64,000 bases of DNA from Mediterraneibacter faecis JCM 15917 (GTDB lineage: Bacteria > Bacillota > Clostridia > Lachnospirales > Lachnospiraceae), in NCBI GenBank assembly GCA_001312505.1, contig BBDW01000001.1, positions 186,001-250,000 of the forward strand, read 5' to 3'. Both the position numbers and the translations under genes were made by a program. The notes under the pieces were generated by a model that did no database searches, had not been told where the DNA came from, and saw only the letters and a program-made list of their open reading frames with translations. Shown here piece after piece: positions 1 through 7,441 of this stretch. How positions within the stretch are numbered: position 1 is the first letter of the stretch; the number at the start of each line of letters is the position of its first letter.

Positions 1-1
1 C

Positions 2-88
2 AAAGTTTACGAGATGGGAGCTGCTTATAGAATAAATCAACCGATAAATAATAGAGCTGATGTAAAACCATCCGGAATATTCACTTAG
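2..88 (+). pseudogene. C-terminal tail of an unrecognised ORF entering from the left edge
   Basis: An open frame runs from the window edge to a TAG at 86-88 and encodes about 28 residues ending in SGIFT. I do not recognise it. It may be the end of a gene lying outside the window or a remnant, because the following 200 bases hold no credible gene. Confidence 0.25.
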
Positions 89-235
89 AGCCATGCTTGG
101 TAAAATCACTGGGTATGGATATAAAAAATCGGTTTCATTAGACTTTATTTCCAGACCAAGATGCTTGGGGGGGCTATTTTGGGATGGAAATTAAGGATAT
201 GTATGTACCCGAAGTAGTCCCTTATGATTTTTATC

Positions 236-264
236 TTTCACATATTTCTCAAGAGTGCTATAAT
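236..264 (+). promoter_or_regulatory. sigma-A promoter of the AbiF-like gene
   Basis: A TTTCAC box at 236-241 and a TATAAT box at 259-264 are separated by 17 bases. Transcription would start near 271, leaving a short leader that contains AGGAGG at 283-288, seven bases before the ATG at 296. Confidence 0.65.
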
Positions 265-295
265 ATAGATATATTTTTAGCCAGGAGGATAAAAT

Positions 296-1270
296 ATGCT
301 GTCAATTAATCGGCTTATGAAATATTTGAGAAATCATCATCAGATTACAGTTAAAAGCAACCAGGCGCAGTCTTTACGAAACATTGGCTATTACCACGGA
401 TACAAGGGGGGGTATCGTTTCATTCGTAACCCAAACCAGCGCATTCCTTTTTCATCCCTGGATGAGGTTATAGCATTAAACAAATTTGATATGCAGCTAA
501 AAGCCACAATTTATCCGAAGGTAATGTTTATTGAAAATGCATTAAAAAGTTATGTGATTGAAGCTGTACTTCAAGACAGCAAGTCGGAAAATCTTGATGT
601 CATTTTTAATAAATCCATTACAGATTACCAATCCTATGCTCCTGGAAGTAAGCAATATCATAAGCAATATGTTAAGAGGATGAATCTTAAGGGCAAAATT
701 AACAATGCACTTTTGCGTGATTACTCAAATAAGAAACAAACAGTCAATCATTTCTTTGATTCGGATCGCCCAATTCCTATTTGGGCTGTTTTTGAGTCTC
801 TGGCACTTGGAGAGTTTGGAACCTTTTTTGCCTGCTCAAATTTAAATGTCAAATTAAAAACTTCAAGTATTCTTCACTTACCAAGTAATTTTGATGCGGA
901 TGGAAAAATTACCGAATATATGATTTATGCCATCAAGGATTTGCGGAATGCAGTTGCACATAATAATACTATTTTTGACACTCGGTTTCAAACAAGCACA
1001 ATAAACGGACGCCTTAACGCGCTACTTGAAGCAGAGGTAGGAATTACAGGACTTGACTTTAAATATATTGATGCTTACATAATCCTAATTACTTACATTC
1101 TAAGAAAAATGGGAGAAACCAAAACGGCTTGCAAGCAATTTGTGAGTTCCTTTGTTGAGTGTACAGATTTATTAAGAACGCAGATTTCTCCTAATATTTG
1201 TAATCAAATTCTTGGAACTCAGCAGAGGGCACATTTGAATCAGCTACAAAATTTCATTAGCAATTCTTAA
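296..1270 (+). CDS. AbiF/AbiD-type abortive infection protein (Abi_2 family, HEPN RNase fold)
   Basis: This 324-residue protein fits the Abi_2 (AbiD/AbiF) family of phage-defence proteins, which carry HEPN-type ribonuclease motifs and act in the cytoplasm, probably cutting RNA. The N-terminal part has the family's YY-x-GY pattern near residues 31-40. A HEPN R-x4-H motif is visible as RNAVAH (Arg217 to His222) and is followed by a conserved-looking HNN. The ATG at 296 is fixed by AGGAGG seven bases upstream. A G7 run at 406-412 gives KGGY where relatives usually have one Gly, so one residue may be spurious. A small RNA gene with its own promoter begins just after the stop codon. AbiF proteins have been reported as toxins paired with an RNA antitoxin and as likely relatives of Cas13 ancestors. 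Family assignment is good; the toxin role is inferred. Confidence 0.8.
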   Translation: MLSINRLMKYLRNHHQITVKSNQAQSLRNIGYYHGYKGGYRFIRNPNQRIPFSSLDEVIALNKFDMQLKATIYPKVMFIENALKSYVIEAVLQDSKSENLDVIFNKSITDYQSYAPGSKQYHKQYVKRMNLKGKINNALLRDYSNKKQTVNHFFDSDRPIPIWAVFESLALGEFGTFFACSNLNVKLKTSSILHLPSNFDADGKITEYMIYAIKDLRNAVAHNNTIFDTRFQTSTINGRLNALLEAEVGITGLDFKYIDAYIILITYILRKMGETKTACKQFVSSFVECTDLLRTQISPNICNQILGTQQRAHLNQLQNFISNS

Positions 1271-1276
1271 AAAATC

Positions 1277-1305
1277 TTGCATAATTTTATTCCGTGTAGT
1301 ATATT
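1277..1305 (+). promoter_or_regulatory. sigma-A promoter of the small RNA downstream of AbiF
   Basis: TTGCAT at 1277-1282 and TATATT at 1300-1305 are spaced by exactly 17 bases, starting 7 bases after the AbiF stop codon. The predicted start near 1312 leads directly into a stable hairpin and a terminator, with no reading frame between them. Confidence 0.65.
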
Positions 1306-1311
1306 ATAACT

Positions 1312-1377
1312 ATGAATTGCGATGGTCGTCTTCGGACAACATCTTGAAAGAGCTTGATGCGTCGGGCTCTTTTTTTA
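1312..1377 (+). ncRNA. candidate structured small RNA paired with AbiF (putative RNA antitoxin)
   Basis: A predicted transcript of about 65 nt runs from the promoter start near 1312 to a U-run. It has two elements. The first is a hairpin at 1321-1343 closed by a C(UUCG)G tetraloop, with stem segments GAT/ATC, GT/AC and GTC/GAC interrupted by a bulge and one mismatch. The second is a rho-independent terminator, AAAGAGC (1347-1353) pairing with GCTCTTT (1366-1372), followed by T-rich sequence. The independent promoter argues that this is more than the 3' end of the AbiF mRNA. Association of AbiF genes with a conserved non-coding RNA is published; whether this RNA belongs to that family is inference. 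Confidence 0.55.
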
Positions 1378-1475
1378 TTAACTTCTAATCATAGGTACAA
1401 CTAAAATTAGATATGATAGTTTTTGCTTTTAAATAAAATAATTTTTGAATCTTAGAAATTTTATATATTAATATG

Positions 1476-1497
1476 GTAAAGTTTTTATAAACTTTAC
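1476..1497 (+). promoter_or_regulatory. perfect 9-bp inverted repeat upstream of the membrane protein
   Basis: GTAAAGTTT at 1476-1484 is repeated in inverted orientation at 1489-1497 around a TTAT spacer, ending 18 bases before the next start codon. It could be an operator for a dimeric regulator or a leader hairpin that limits ribosome access. No clear promoter pair was seen around it. Confidence 0.45.
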
Positions 1498-1515
1498 GGA
1501 AAAAGGCATACACAA

Positions 1516-2748
1516 ATGATAAACACCATTTTAACATCAATATTTTCATACAATCCCAAAGACTGGCTTTTCCTGTTATTTCTGCTTATCCTTGCTGCCA
1601 TTACCGTACATACTATTTCCTGGTGTGGAAGTGTATTACACAGTGTCACCAATAGTGGAAGACCGTATGCGGTATTTACATTTCGCGCGGATCAGAACAA
1701 AGGAATGTCAACAAATATTTTAATGAATATATTGATTCCTAATATCGTTTTGATCTTTCTGTCAATGTTTTGCTATCACGTGAAGGAATTGGCCTTTGGC
1801 AGAAAATTCTTGATTGTTTACGTGGTAACATATTATATATATCGTGCATTTCTTATTTGTATTTTACTGAACAGAAGAGAATTATATAATGTTCGATATG
1901 AACTTTTTAATGCGGTATTGGGAATCGGAGCAGCCTGTTTTCTGATTAAGTATTTTCTCTGCGAACCGGAAAAAGTATTTATACCGGCTTCTGAACTTGT
2001 GAGTGAATTCTGGCTCGTTGTAATTGCTGTGGTATACAAATTTATGACCGTTTTTCTTGATAAAGTGTATACACAGAAAAAGGTCGTGAATGAATCAAGA
2101 CTGGACAAATATATCAGTAATCGATTTAATTATTTTTACAAGAAGTATAAAGATATTATTCAGATTACGGAAAACGATAACCGGATCTGGATTTTGCTTT
2201 TTTCAATCATGATTTTTGAAAATTATAACAGAGGCAGATTTAAAAGAAAACTGGAGAGAATTAAAGTACGGTCGGGAAGACATACAACAGTAGGAATCAT
2301 GCAGGTGGAATCAGATGCAGATTTGACAGATGAAGAGTCGATCAATCGGGCATATTTCAAATTAAAAGATGAAATTGTGATGGGGAATATTGTGACGGAT
2401 GACGAAGGTGAGATCAATCACTATGCATTTCAATATAATCCGGATGAAGATTATGCACGATCTATCACTTATATTTACCAGAGGCTATGCGGTTATCTGA
2501 AGACTACACAGAGATTTTATATTGCCTTTCATCTGGAGGATCATCCGGAGGAAGAGTACCCGGTTGATCTTCCGGATGAATCAATGATGAGCTTTGGAGA
2601 GCCTAAGAGTTATCTGACGTTTGATGATGTTAGGAGACTGACGGGATTATCAAAAAAGGAACTTAAGAAAAAGCTGAAAGAGAAACAGATTGTGGCAATG
2701 TATGATGAGGACGCAGTTCGGCAGGCATTTGATGAGGATATTTGTTAA
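1516..2748 (+). CDS. unknown multi-pass membrane protein with a cytosolic C-terminal domain
   Basis: I do not recognise this 410-residue protein. The first 180 residues hold about five hydrophobic segments (around 15-36, 68-88, 95-115, 130-147 and 163-180) that should span the membrane. The rest is hydrophilic, with an acidic central part and a lysine-rich C-terminal stretch (around 360-400) whose DDVRRLTG-LSKKELKKKL pattern suggests a small helical DNA- or RNA-binding-like unit, although this is weak. The ATG at 1516 has only a poor ribosome binding site and sits behind a perfect palindrome. It lies between the AbiF/sRNA pair and a patch of decayed genes, so it probably belongs to the accessory content. 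Confidence 0.6.
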   Translation: MINTILTSIFSYNPKDWLFLLFLLILAAITVHTISWCGSVLHSVTNSGRPYAVFTFRADQNKGMSTNILMNILIPNIVLIFLSMFCYHVKELAFGRKFLIVYVVTYYIYRAFLICILLNRRELYNVRYELFNAVLGIGAACFLIKYFLCEPEKVFIPASELVSEFWLVVIAVVYKFMTVFLDKVYTQKKVVNESRLDKYISNRFNYFYKKYKDIIQITENDNRIWILLFSIMIFENYNRGRFKRKLERIKVRSGRHTTVGIMQVESDADLTDEESINRAYFKLKDEIVMGNIVTDDEGEINHYAFQYNPDEDYARSITYIYQRLCGYLKTTQRFYIAFHLEDHPEEEYPVDLPDESMMSFGEPKSYLTFDDVRRLTGLSKKELKKKLKEKQIVAMYDEDAVRQAFDEDIC

Positions 2749-2751
2749 CTT

Positions 2752-3077
2752 CCAACTGTTTCGGCAGCAATTAGGGAACTTGAGAAAATCGAAATGATAA
2801 GACAACTGGATAAGATATACCGATTGGATCATGCAGTGTCAAAAAACACAAAAAGTTGTGCTGAGTGCATATGGAAAAATTTTTAGAAACAAAGGGCCTT
2901 CTTGTAGAAGCTGAAGACTATGTGGAGAAGGCTATACAGGACACGGAGGAGTTATCATTTGATTAATAAATCGGTATATCTTTAAAACGAGTCGTAAAAA
3001 TACTGGAAGTTAACAACACGGTCTTTTTTGAAGGTCGCCATATAGTTTGTGATGGAAATAAAAGAAATGGAGCGTGA
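2752..3077 (+). pseudogene. decayed remnant with a Fic/RhuM-like motif
   Basis: No intact gene fills this stretch. Short open pieces survive in different frames. The clearest is EGRHIVCDGNKRNGA, ending at a TGA at 3075-3077, which resembles the H-x-F-x-D-G-N-K-R signature of Fic/Doc proteins and of the C-terminal part of RhuM-like virulence proteins. A preceding piece starting near 2870 encodes MEKFLETKGLLVEAEDYVEK and stops after about 31 residues. I read this as the eroded end of one accessory gene. Confidence 0.35.
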
Positions 3078-3082
3078 GAAAA

Positions 3083-3466
3083 ATGAATTTATCAAAAATA
3101 CATCATGTTGCAATCATTGTATCTGACTACGAAGTAGCTAAGGATTTTTATGTAAACAAGCTGGGTTTCGCTGTCATCAGAGAAAACTATCGCCCGGAGC
3201 GCAAGGACTGGAAACTGGATCTGCGTGTTAATGAACACACGGAACTGGAGATTTTCGCTGAGGAAAACCCGCCGAAGCGTGTAAACCGGCCGGAGGCCTG
3301 TGGTCTGCGCCATCTTGCGTTCTGCGTTGATAGCGTGGAGCAAACGGTGAATGAGTTGGCAGAAGTCGGTATTGAATGTGAGCCGATTCGGATTGACGAT
3401 TATACCGGAAAGAAGATGACTTTCTTCCATGACCCGGACGGGCTGCCGTTGGAACTGCATGAGTAA
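3083..3466 (+). CDS. VOC (glyoxalase/bleomycin resistance fold) family protein
   Basis: This 127-residue protein is a single vicinal-oxygen-chelate domain, close in pattern to the small lactoylglutathione-lyase-like GloA2/YaeR group. It begins with KIHHVAI. The four expected metal ligands are visible: His in IHHVAI, Glu in ELEIFAE, His in GLRHLAF and Glu in LPLELHE at the C terminus. VOC enzymes of this type bind a divalent metal and act on small cytosolic substrates; the true substrate here is unknown. I chose the ATG at 3083, which has GGAG at about 10 bases, over an in-frame GTG at 3074. The gene starts right at the end of a decayed Fic-like remnant and is followed by a short acetyltransferase-like fragment. 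Confidence 0.8.
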   Translation: MNLSKIHHVAIIVSDYEVAKDFYVNKLGFAVIRENYRPERKDWKLDLRVNEHTELEIFAEENPPKRVNRPEACGLRHLAFCVDSVEQTVNELAEVGIECEPIRIDDYTGKKMTFFHDPDGLPLELHE

Positions 3467-3479
3467 AGAGGTAGGCAAA

Positions 3480-3632
3480 ATGATATTCCGTAAGGCAGAA
3501 AAAGAAAGAATGAAAACAATCTACTGTAAGCAGAGAAATATGCTATATAGAACAGCTGTTTTGAGATTGCAAAAAAATATCAGAGCATTAAAAAATTCAG
3601 CTTGCAACAATAGAATTCTCATGCTAATCTAA
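3480..3632 (+). pseudogene. possible truncated GNAT acetyltransferase start
   Basis: A 50-residue frame begins MIFRKAEKERMKTIY, which resembles the first beta strand and helix of GNAT acetyltransferases, and has GAGGTAGG at a reasonable distance before the ATG. After about 20 residues the similarity ends and the frame stops. It may be a fragment left by a deletion. The assignment rests on a very short stretch and is weak. The 270 bases that follow hold no gene. Confidence 0.25.
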
Positions 3633-3799
3633 TACCACGCAGTCATCATTCTGATGAACTGCAAAAAGATCTATGAACCAAATCGGTAATTATTCAATAA
3701 GCTCAGATTTTCGAGCAGATAATCCGATGACAACCCAAAAAGATGAATATTGTTTGAAGATTATGTGATGGAGTAAGTTTCTCAAATATCTGATTTTAA

Positions 3800-3830
3800 G
3801 GGATAGTTACTTCCATAGAAAACTATCTTG
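3800..3830 (+). promoter_or_regulatory. inverted repeat upstream of the Rpn-type nuclease
   Basis: GATAGTT and AACTATC form a 7-bp inverted repeat with a loop of about 12 bases, some 75 bases before the ATG at 3904. There is no U-run, so it is not an obvious terminator. It may be an operator or leader hairpin. Confidence 0.3.
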
Positions 3831-3903
3831 TGTTAAGATAAATATAACTTTAGAATCCTCTTCTTCAGGCAATCATTCGTTGCACAGAAGAGAGGAGAAT
3901 TCT

Positions 3904-4836
3904 ATGAAAGAAAACAAGAAAAGTGTATCAACTAAGAGCGTATCATCACATTGTAAAGAATCGAAAGAGGAGCAGGAAGACTTTATCATGCTTCCAACGG
4001 TAGATTTCTGTTTCAAGGAATTGATGCAGAATGATAACATCCGCAAGAATATTATCGCAGCACTATTGAACGTTCCATCCGGTGAGGTAGAGAACACGGA
4101 ACTTATGCCTACGATTCTCAGAAAAGAATCGAAAGATGATAAGTATGGGATTTTAGATGTCCGGGTGAAACTGAAGAATGGAGAACAGATTGATTTTGAG
4201 ATGCAGGTAGAAGCATTTGATTGCTGGGCAAATCGTTCTGTTTATTATCTAAGTAAGATGTATACAAGTGAAATAAAAGAAGGCGAGGGATACGATTGCT
4301 TGAAGAAGTGTATCCATGTGAGCATTCTTGCATACGATCATTTTCTAGATGATAAAGAGTGTTATCGGAGAATTGCATTTTGTGATACAAAGACAGGAAA
4401 AGAGTATACAGATCTTATGGAGATGCATATCTTAGAATTGTCAAAACTTCCACCGGAAGAGAAAAATGAGACAAGCCTGTTACAGTGGATGCGCTTTCTT
4501 GGAGGAAAAACCAGAAAGGATTTTGAAGAAATGGCAAAGAAAAATTCTGAATTGGAAGAAGCATATGACGTGTTGGATAAATTAAGCGCAGATGAAAAGA
4601 AGAGGTTAGAATACGAGACAAGACAAAGAGCGATTAGAGATTACAATATAGGAATGTTAACCGCAGAAAGACGAGGAATTGAGAATGGACGTAAGATTGG
4701 GATAGAAGAAGGAAGAGCAGAAATCAATCAATTAATTCTCGAACTGTCAAAACTTGGACGTACAGAAGACATTACAAAAGCGGCGGCTGACAAAGAATAT
4801 CAGAGAAAACTATTGAAAGAGTTTGGGTTACATTAA
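3904..4836 (+). CDS. Rpn family recombination-promoting nuclease / PD-(D/E)XK transposase-like protein
   Basis: The 310-residue product matches the Rpn/YhgA-like family, which are PD-(D/E)XK endonucleases annotated as putative transposases and linked to RecA-independent recombination in E. coli. The core is visible: a helical start LPTVDFCFKELM near residue 24, then GILDVRVKLKNGEQIDFEMQ near residues 79-100, carrying the catalytic Asp, Glu and Gln. The C terminus is a charged helical region with GRKIGIEEGRAE repeats typical of this family. The ATG at 3904 is preceded by AGAGGAGA; an in-frame TTG at 3880 is less likely. The adjacent downstream sequence is a decayed AAA-ATPase-like/DUF1703 gene, another nuclease-linked family that is often multicopy in Clostridia. 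Confidence 0.8.
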   Translation: MKENKKSVSTKSVSSHCKESKEEQEDFIMLPTVDFCFKELMQNDNIRKNIIAALLNVPSGEVENTELMPTILRKESKDDKYGILDVRVKLKNGEQIDFEMQVEAFDCWANRSVYYLSKMYTSEIKEGEGYDCLKKCIHVSILAYDHFLDDKECYRRIAFCDTKTGKEYTDLMEMHILELSKLPPEEKNETSLLQWMRFLGGKTRKDFEEMAKKNSELEEAYDVLDKLSADEKKRLEYETRQRAIRDYNIGMLTAERRGIENGRKIGIEEGRAEINQLILELSKLGRTEDITKAAADKEYQRKLLKEFGLH

Positions 4837-4837
4837 A

Positions 4838-5110
4838 CAATTATGAAGTCGGAGAGCTTTTTAAGAAGCATGAATATCTCATGGAAAGCCCTGTGCTGAA
4901 TGCAGAAGAAAAAAAGAAGTTTGATGACATTCGGTATGGACGAGCGGGGAAGATCGAAGTAATGCGTTCGCTTCAAAAAACTTGCTGTTATTACTGGCTG
5001 TCTGAAAATTGCAAAGGAAAGCATTTTCGCAGGTACAAACAATTTTTCGAGACAGAAGTTTCTAAGTGGTTTGAGGATAGTTCTAAAAAATGGAATAGAA
5101 CGGAATTTAT
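4838..5110 (+). pseudogene. internally deleted AAA-ATPase-like (pfam09820/DUF1703 type) gene
   Basis: Two separated pieces of the AAA-ATPase-like family are fused. The first, near 4881-4975, reads ESPVLNAEEKKKFDDIRYG and resembles the N-terminal ATPase part. The second, in another frame from about 4976, reads KLAVITGCLKIAKESIFAG followed by TNNF and matches the later 'VTGCLR-x2-KESIFTGLNNF' motif. The Walker region expected between them is missing, so the gene has lost an internal segment and the frame. Intact members have over 500 residues with a C-terminal PD-(D/E)XK domain. A fake open frame of 82 residues spans the region but is not a real product. Confidence 0.55.
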
Positions 5111-5153
5111 AAAAAGCGTTGCCTGGTAAAGAAAAAATAATAAGATAAACAAA

Positions 5154-5209
5154 AAACAGGAGTCGCTGCGTACAACACGGGTAACGCAAACCGACTCCTG
5201 TTTCATTTT
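5154..5209. terminator. strong bidirectional terminator between converging genes
   Basis: AAACAGGAGTCG (5154-5165) pairs perfectly with CGACTCCTGTTT (5192-5203), with a further TGCGT/ACGCA helix inside. A-rich sequence precedes it and T-rich sequence follows it, so it can end transcription from both directions. Confidence 0.85.
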
Positions 5210-5214
5210 TTCAC

Positions 5215-5817
5215 TTAATCACCAATATCAGTATGTCCCTGTTCGAACTCCCATTGGAGACCGTATTTGTCAATAAAGTAGAAATACCGCACTTCACTGA
5301 GGATTTTAGCTGTCTGCTGTTTCCTTTCATCCATTTCTTTCATATCCTGATCGAAGAAATGAACTTCATCCGGATAGGTCTCGCTGATTTGGAATACTTG
5401 ATAATCGTCAGTTTCATTGATCAGTCGTGTGTCCGGCATGGATTTGATATGTAAAAAGGCTTCATCAATGTTCGTGATTTTCAGTGCTACATGACGTGCA
5501 CCGCTGACATCGTTGGCAGCGAAGAAGACAGGTTCTTTTCGTCCTTCCGGTGAATGGTACTGCATGAGTTCCAGTGTCAGTTTTGTGCCTGGTACATTTA
5601 CAAAAGCGATAGAGACATCGCCGTCTGCCGCTTCTTTGACAAATCCGCCGGCTTTAAAGAAACCTTCGTTTCTCCAGTGGGACAGGTAATGATCCGGTAC
5701 AACGCCCAACAGTTTCTGGTAATAGTCAACCGCCTCCATCATATCATCCACGAAAATACATACATGGGATAATCCGGCGAATTTTGGCATAGCAGCCTGT
5801 ACATTTGAGTTCATCAT
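5215..5817 (-). CDS. VOC family protein (two-module glyoxalase-like)
   Basis: This 200-residue protein contains a vicinal-oxygen-chelate domain, beginning FAGLSHVCIFVDDMMEAVDYY at residues 14-34 and continuing with GARHVALKITNIDEAF near residues 104-120. The ends of the typical beta-alpha-beta modules are visible. No close enzyme type can be named; methylmalonyl-CoA epimerase-like or dioxygenase-like roles are both possible. The ATG at 5817 is preceded by AAAGGA on the minus strand, and a second ATG at 5814 is equally placed. It is divergent from nothing obvious and ends at a shared terminator. Confidence 0.7.
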   Translation of the reverse strand: MMNSNVQAAMPKFAGLSHVCIFVDDMMEAVDYYQKLLGVVPDHYLSHWRNEGFFKAGGFVKEAADGDVSIAFVNVPGTKLTLELMQYHSPEGRKEPVFFAANDVSGARHVALKITNIDEAFLHIKSMPDTRLINETDDYQVFQISETYPDEVHFFDQDMKEMDERKQQTAKILSEVRYFYFIDKYGLQWEFEQGHTDIGD

Positions 5818-5905
5818 TTAAATCAGATCCTTTCTTCATAAATTTGGGTCACAATGAGTAACGATCCCAAGAATGTTTTATTATGTGTAAGTATAAAAGA
5901 AAAAT

Positions 5906-5947
5906 GCAGAAAAAACGCGTTCCTTTCGTGAAACCGTGTTTTTCTGC
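5906..5947 (-). terminator. hairpin after the sensor kinase
   Basis: GCAGAAAAAACGCG (5906-5919) pairs with CGTGTTTTTCTGC (5935-5947). On the minus strand it follows the sensor kinase stop by about 30 bases and is followed by T-rich sequence, as expected for its terminator. Confidence 0.7.
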
Positions 5948-5978
5948 GTGAAATAATGATCTGATTTTTCTGCAAAGA

Positions 5979-7249
5979 TCAGCAGTTAAGGATGACGCAT
6001 GCTGTCAGAATACCGTCTTCCATCTGATAACGGATATTTCCATCGTATTTATCAATAGCCATCAGGATACTTTCTATCCCGGTTCCTTTTGGCTTGATGA
6101 TATCATCTTCGATCACAAGATCCGTTTTACAAGGGTTACTGCACACGATCACAAGTTTCTCCTTTTTCATGCGGAGGTTTACTGTGATCTCATCCCGGTA
6201 ACCGCATTCGATACATCCGTTTACAGCATTTTCCAGAAGATTTGAAAGGATCGCAACAAAATCCATATCTGCAATTGTTATATGCTCTGGTGTATCGGCA
6301 GTTATAGAGATCGGAATTCCTTCTTTCTGTGCTTGATTATAAAAGTTGTTTAAAATGGCGTTGGCTGTAATATGTGGGCAAAAATCAATCTGACTTGCCA
6401 CATCCAGGCTTTGGATAAATTCTTCTATATAATGTATCGCTTCTTGTGGCTTCTGTTGTTTCAGAAGCAGGTCAATGTTTTGCATGTGATGTCGAAAATC
6501 ATGACGCATGGCTTTGGCGGTTGATGCATGTTCTTTGGCCATGGCAAGCTGTCCTTGCAGGTATTGTACATTTTGAGTGATCAGTTCCATCTTCACTTCG
6601 GCATTCATGTGTTGGATCGTGCCAAATACAATCCACAGTACTGCACAATAAATCATCATGGTTGTGATAAACAGGATCATCTGTTCGACGGTATGACCAT
6701 CACGCATGAGGAAGTTGATAAGCGTTGCAAACACGGTTAAAAACAGAAAGGACACGAGGGAAATAGAGTACCAGGTCCGTTTTCTGTCTCCGGGCACTGT
6801 ACGCATATAAGGACGCGCAAACCACAGATACAGCAGGACTGCAGGAACATTCAACAGTATTCGTACCAAGCTTCGTATGTACATCTGTTTTACAATGGAT
6901 AAATCCGGAAATAATCCATCACAGATCAAAATAGAAAGGCAAATGATGATGCAGAACAAATTTGCATAAGTAACGATCAAAAATATTTTTTGCTGAAACT
7001 ATCAGATGAAGTATATAGGAAAAGTAGAATTGCTGGCAGGATGGTTCCGACAAATGAAAATGGAATCACATACGGAGAGTCTTTGCCAAGCAGGGAATAT
7101 GCAAGTATGGACCATACAGTGAAGAATATAGCGTAAAGTCCATAGAGCAGAACCGTTTTTTTGATCGGATATTTTCGTTCTGTCATAGAAGCAAACCAGA
7201 TGATATGTGCTACAACAGTGAGTATTGAGGTAACAGCCAGATGATTCAT
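5979..7249 (-). CDS. GHKL-type sensor histidine kinase (AgrC/VirS-like), one frameshift
   Basis: The reconstructed protein has about 423 residues. Its N-terminal half carries six or seven membrane segments, and the C-terminal half is a histidine kinase of the quorum-sensing GHKL class. The phospho-acceptor region reads AMRHDFRHHMQNI, the N box reads LSNLLENAVNGC and the G box reads KGTGIESI. The gene appears as two frames overlapping near 6977-6983. Restoring one base in the TATTTT-TGATCG context (minus strand) joins SFSKKYF to LIVTYANLF and continues the membrane region, so a sequence error is likelier than true decay. The start is the ATG at 7249. No response regulator gene is adjacent, which is unusual because this class normally sits next to a LytTR regulator. 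A terminator follows. Confidence 0.75.
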
Positions 7250-7441
7250 TGTATCATTACATCTCCTTCAGAGTGATCGAACTGCTGCTGAGTTCGGAAT
7301 TGATAATTTGAGTATACCGTATCGTTAAGGGGGGATGTCCACTTTATTATTTTTCTAAAAATGATTGGAAGAGTCAGATTTATAGTGTATGATAAGAATG
7401 CAGGGTTAAGCTGTCAGAATTTACAACAGGAGGTTTACATC

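Noticed and set aside
184-309. A 41-residue open frame (MEIKDMYVPEVV...) overlapping the AbiF start
   Set aside because: It runs through the AbiF promoter and ribosome binding site and has no ribosome binding site of its own.
1-5200. Integrative element or prophage boundary
   Set aside because: No integrase, recombinase, tRNA attachment site or phage structural gene is visible. Only scattered accessory genes and remnants are present.
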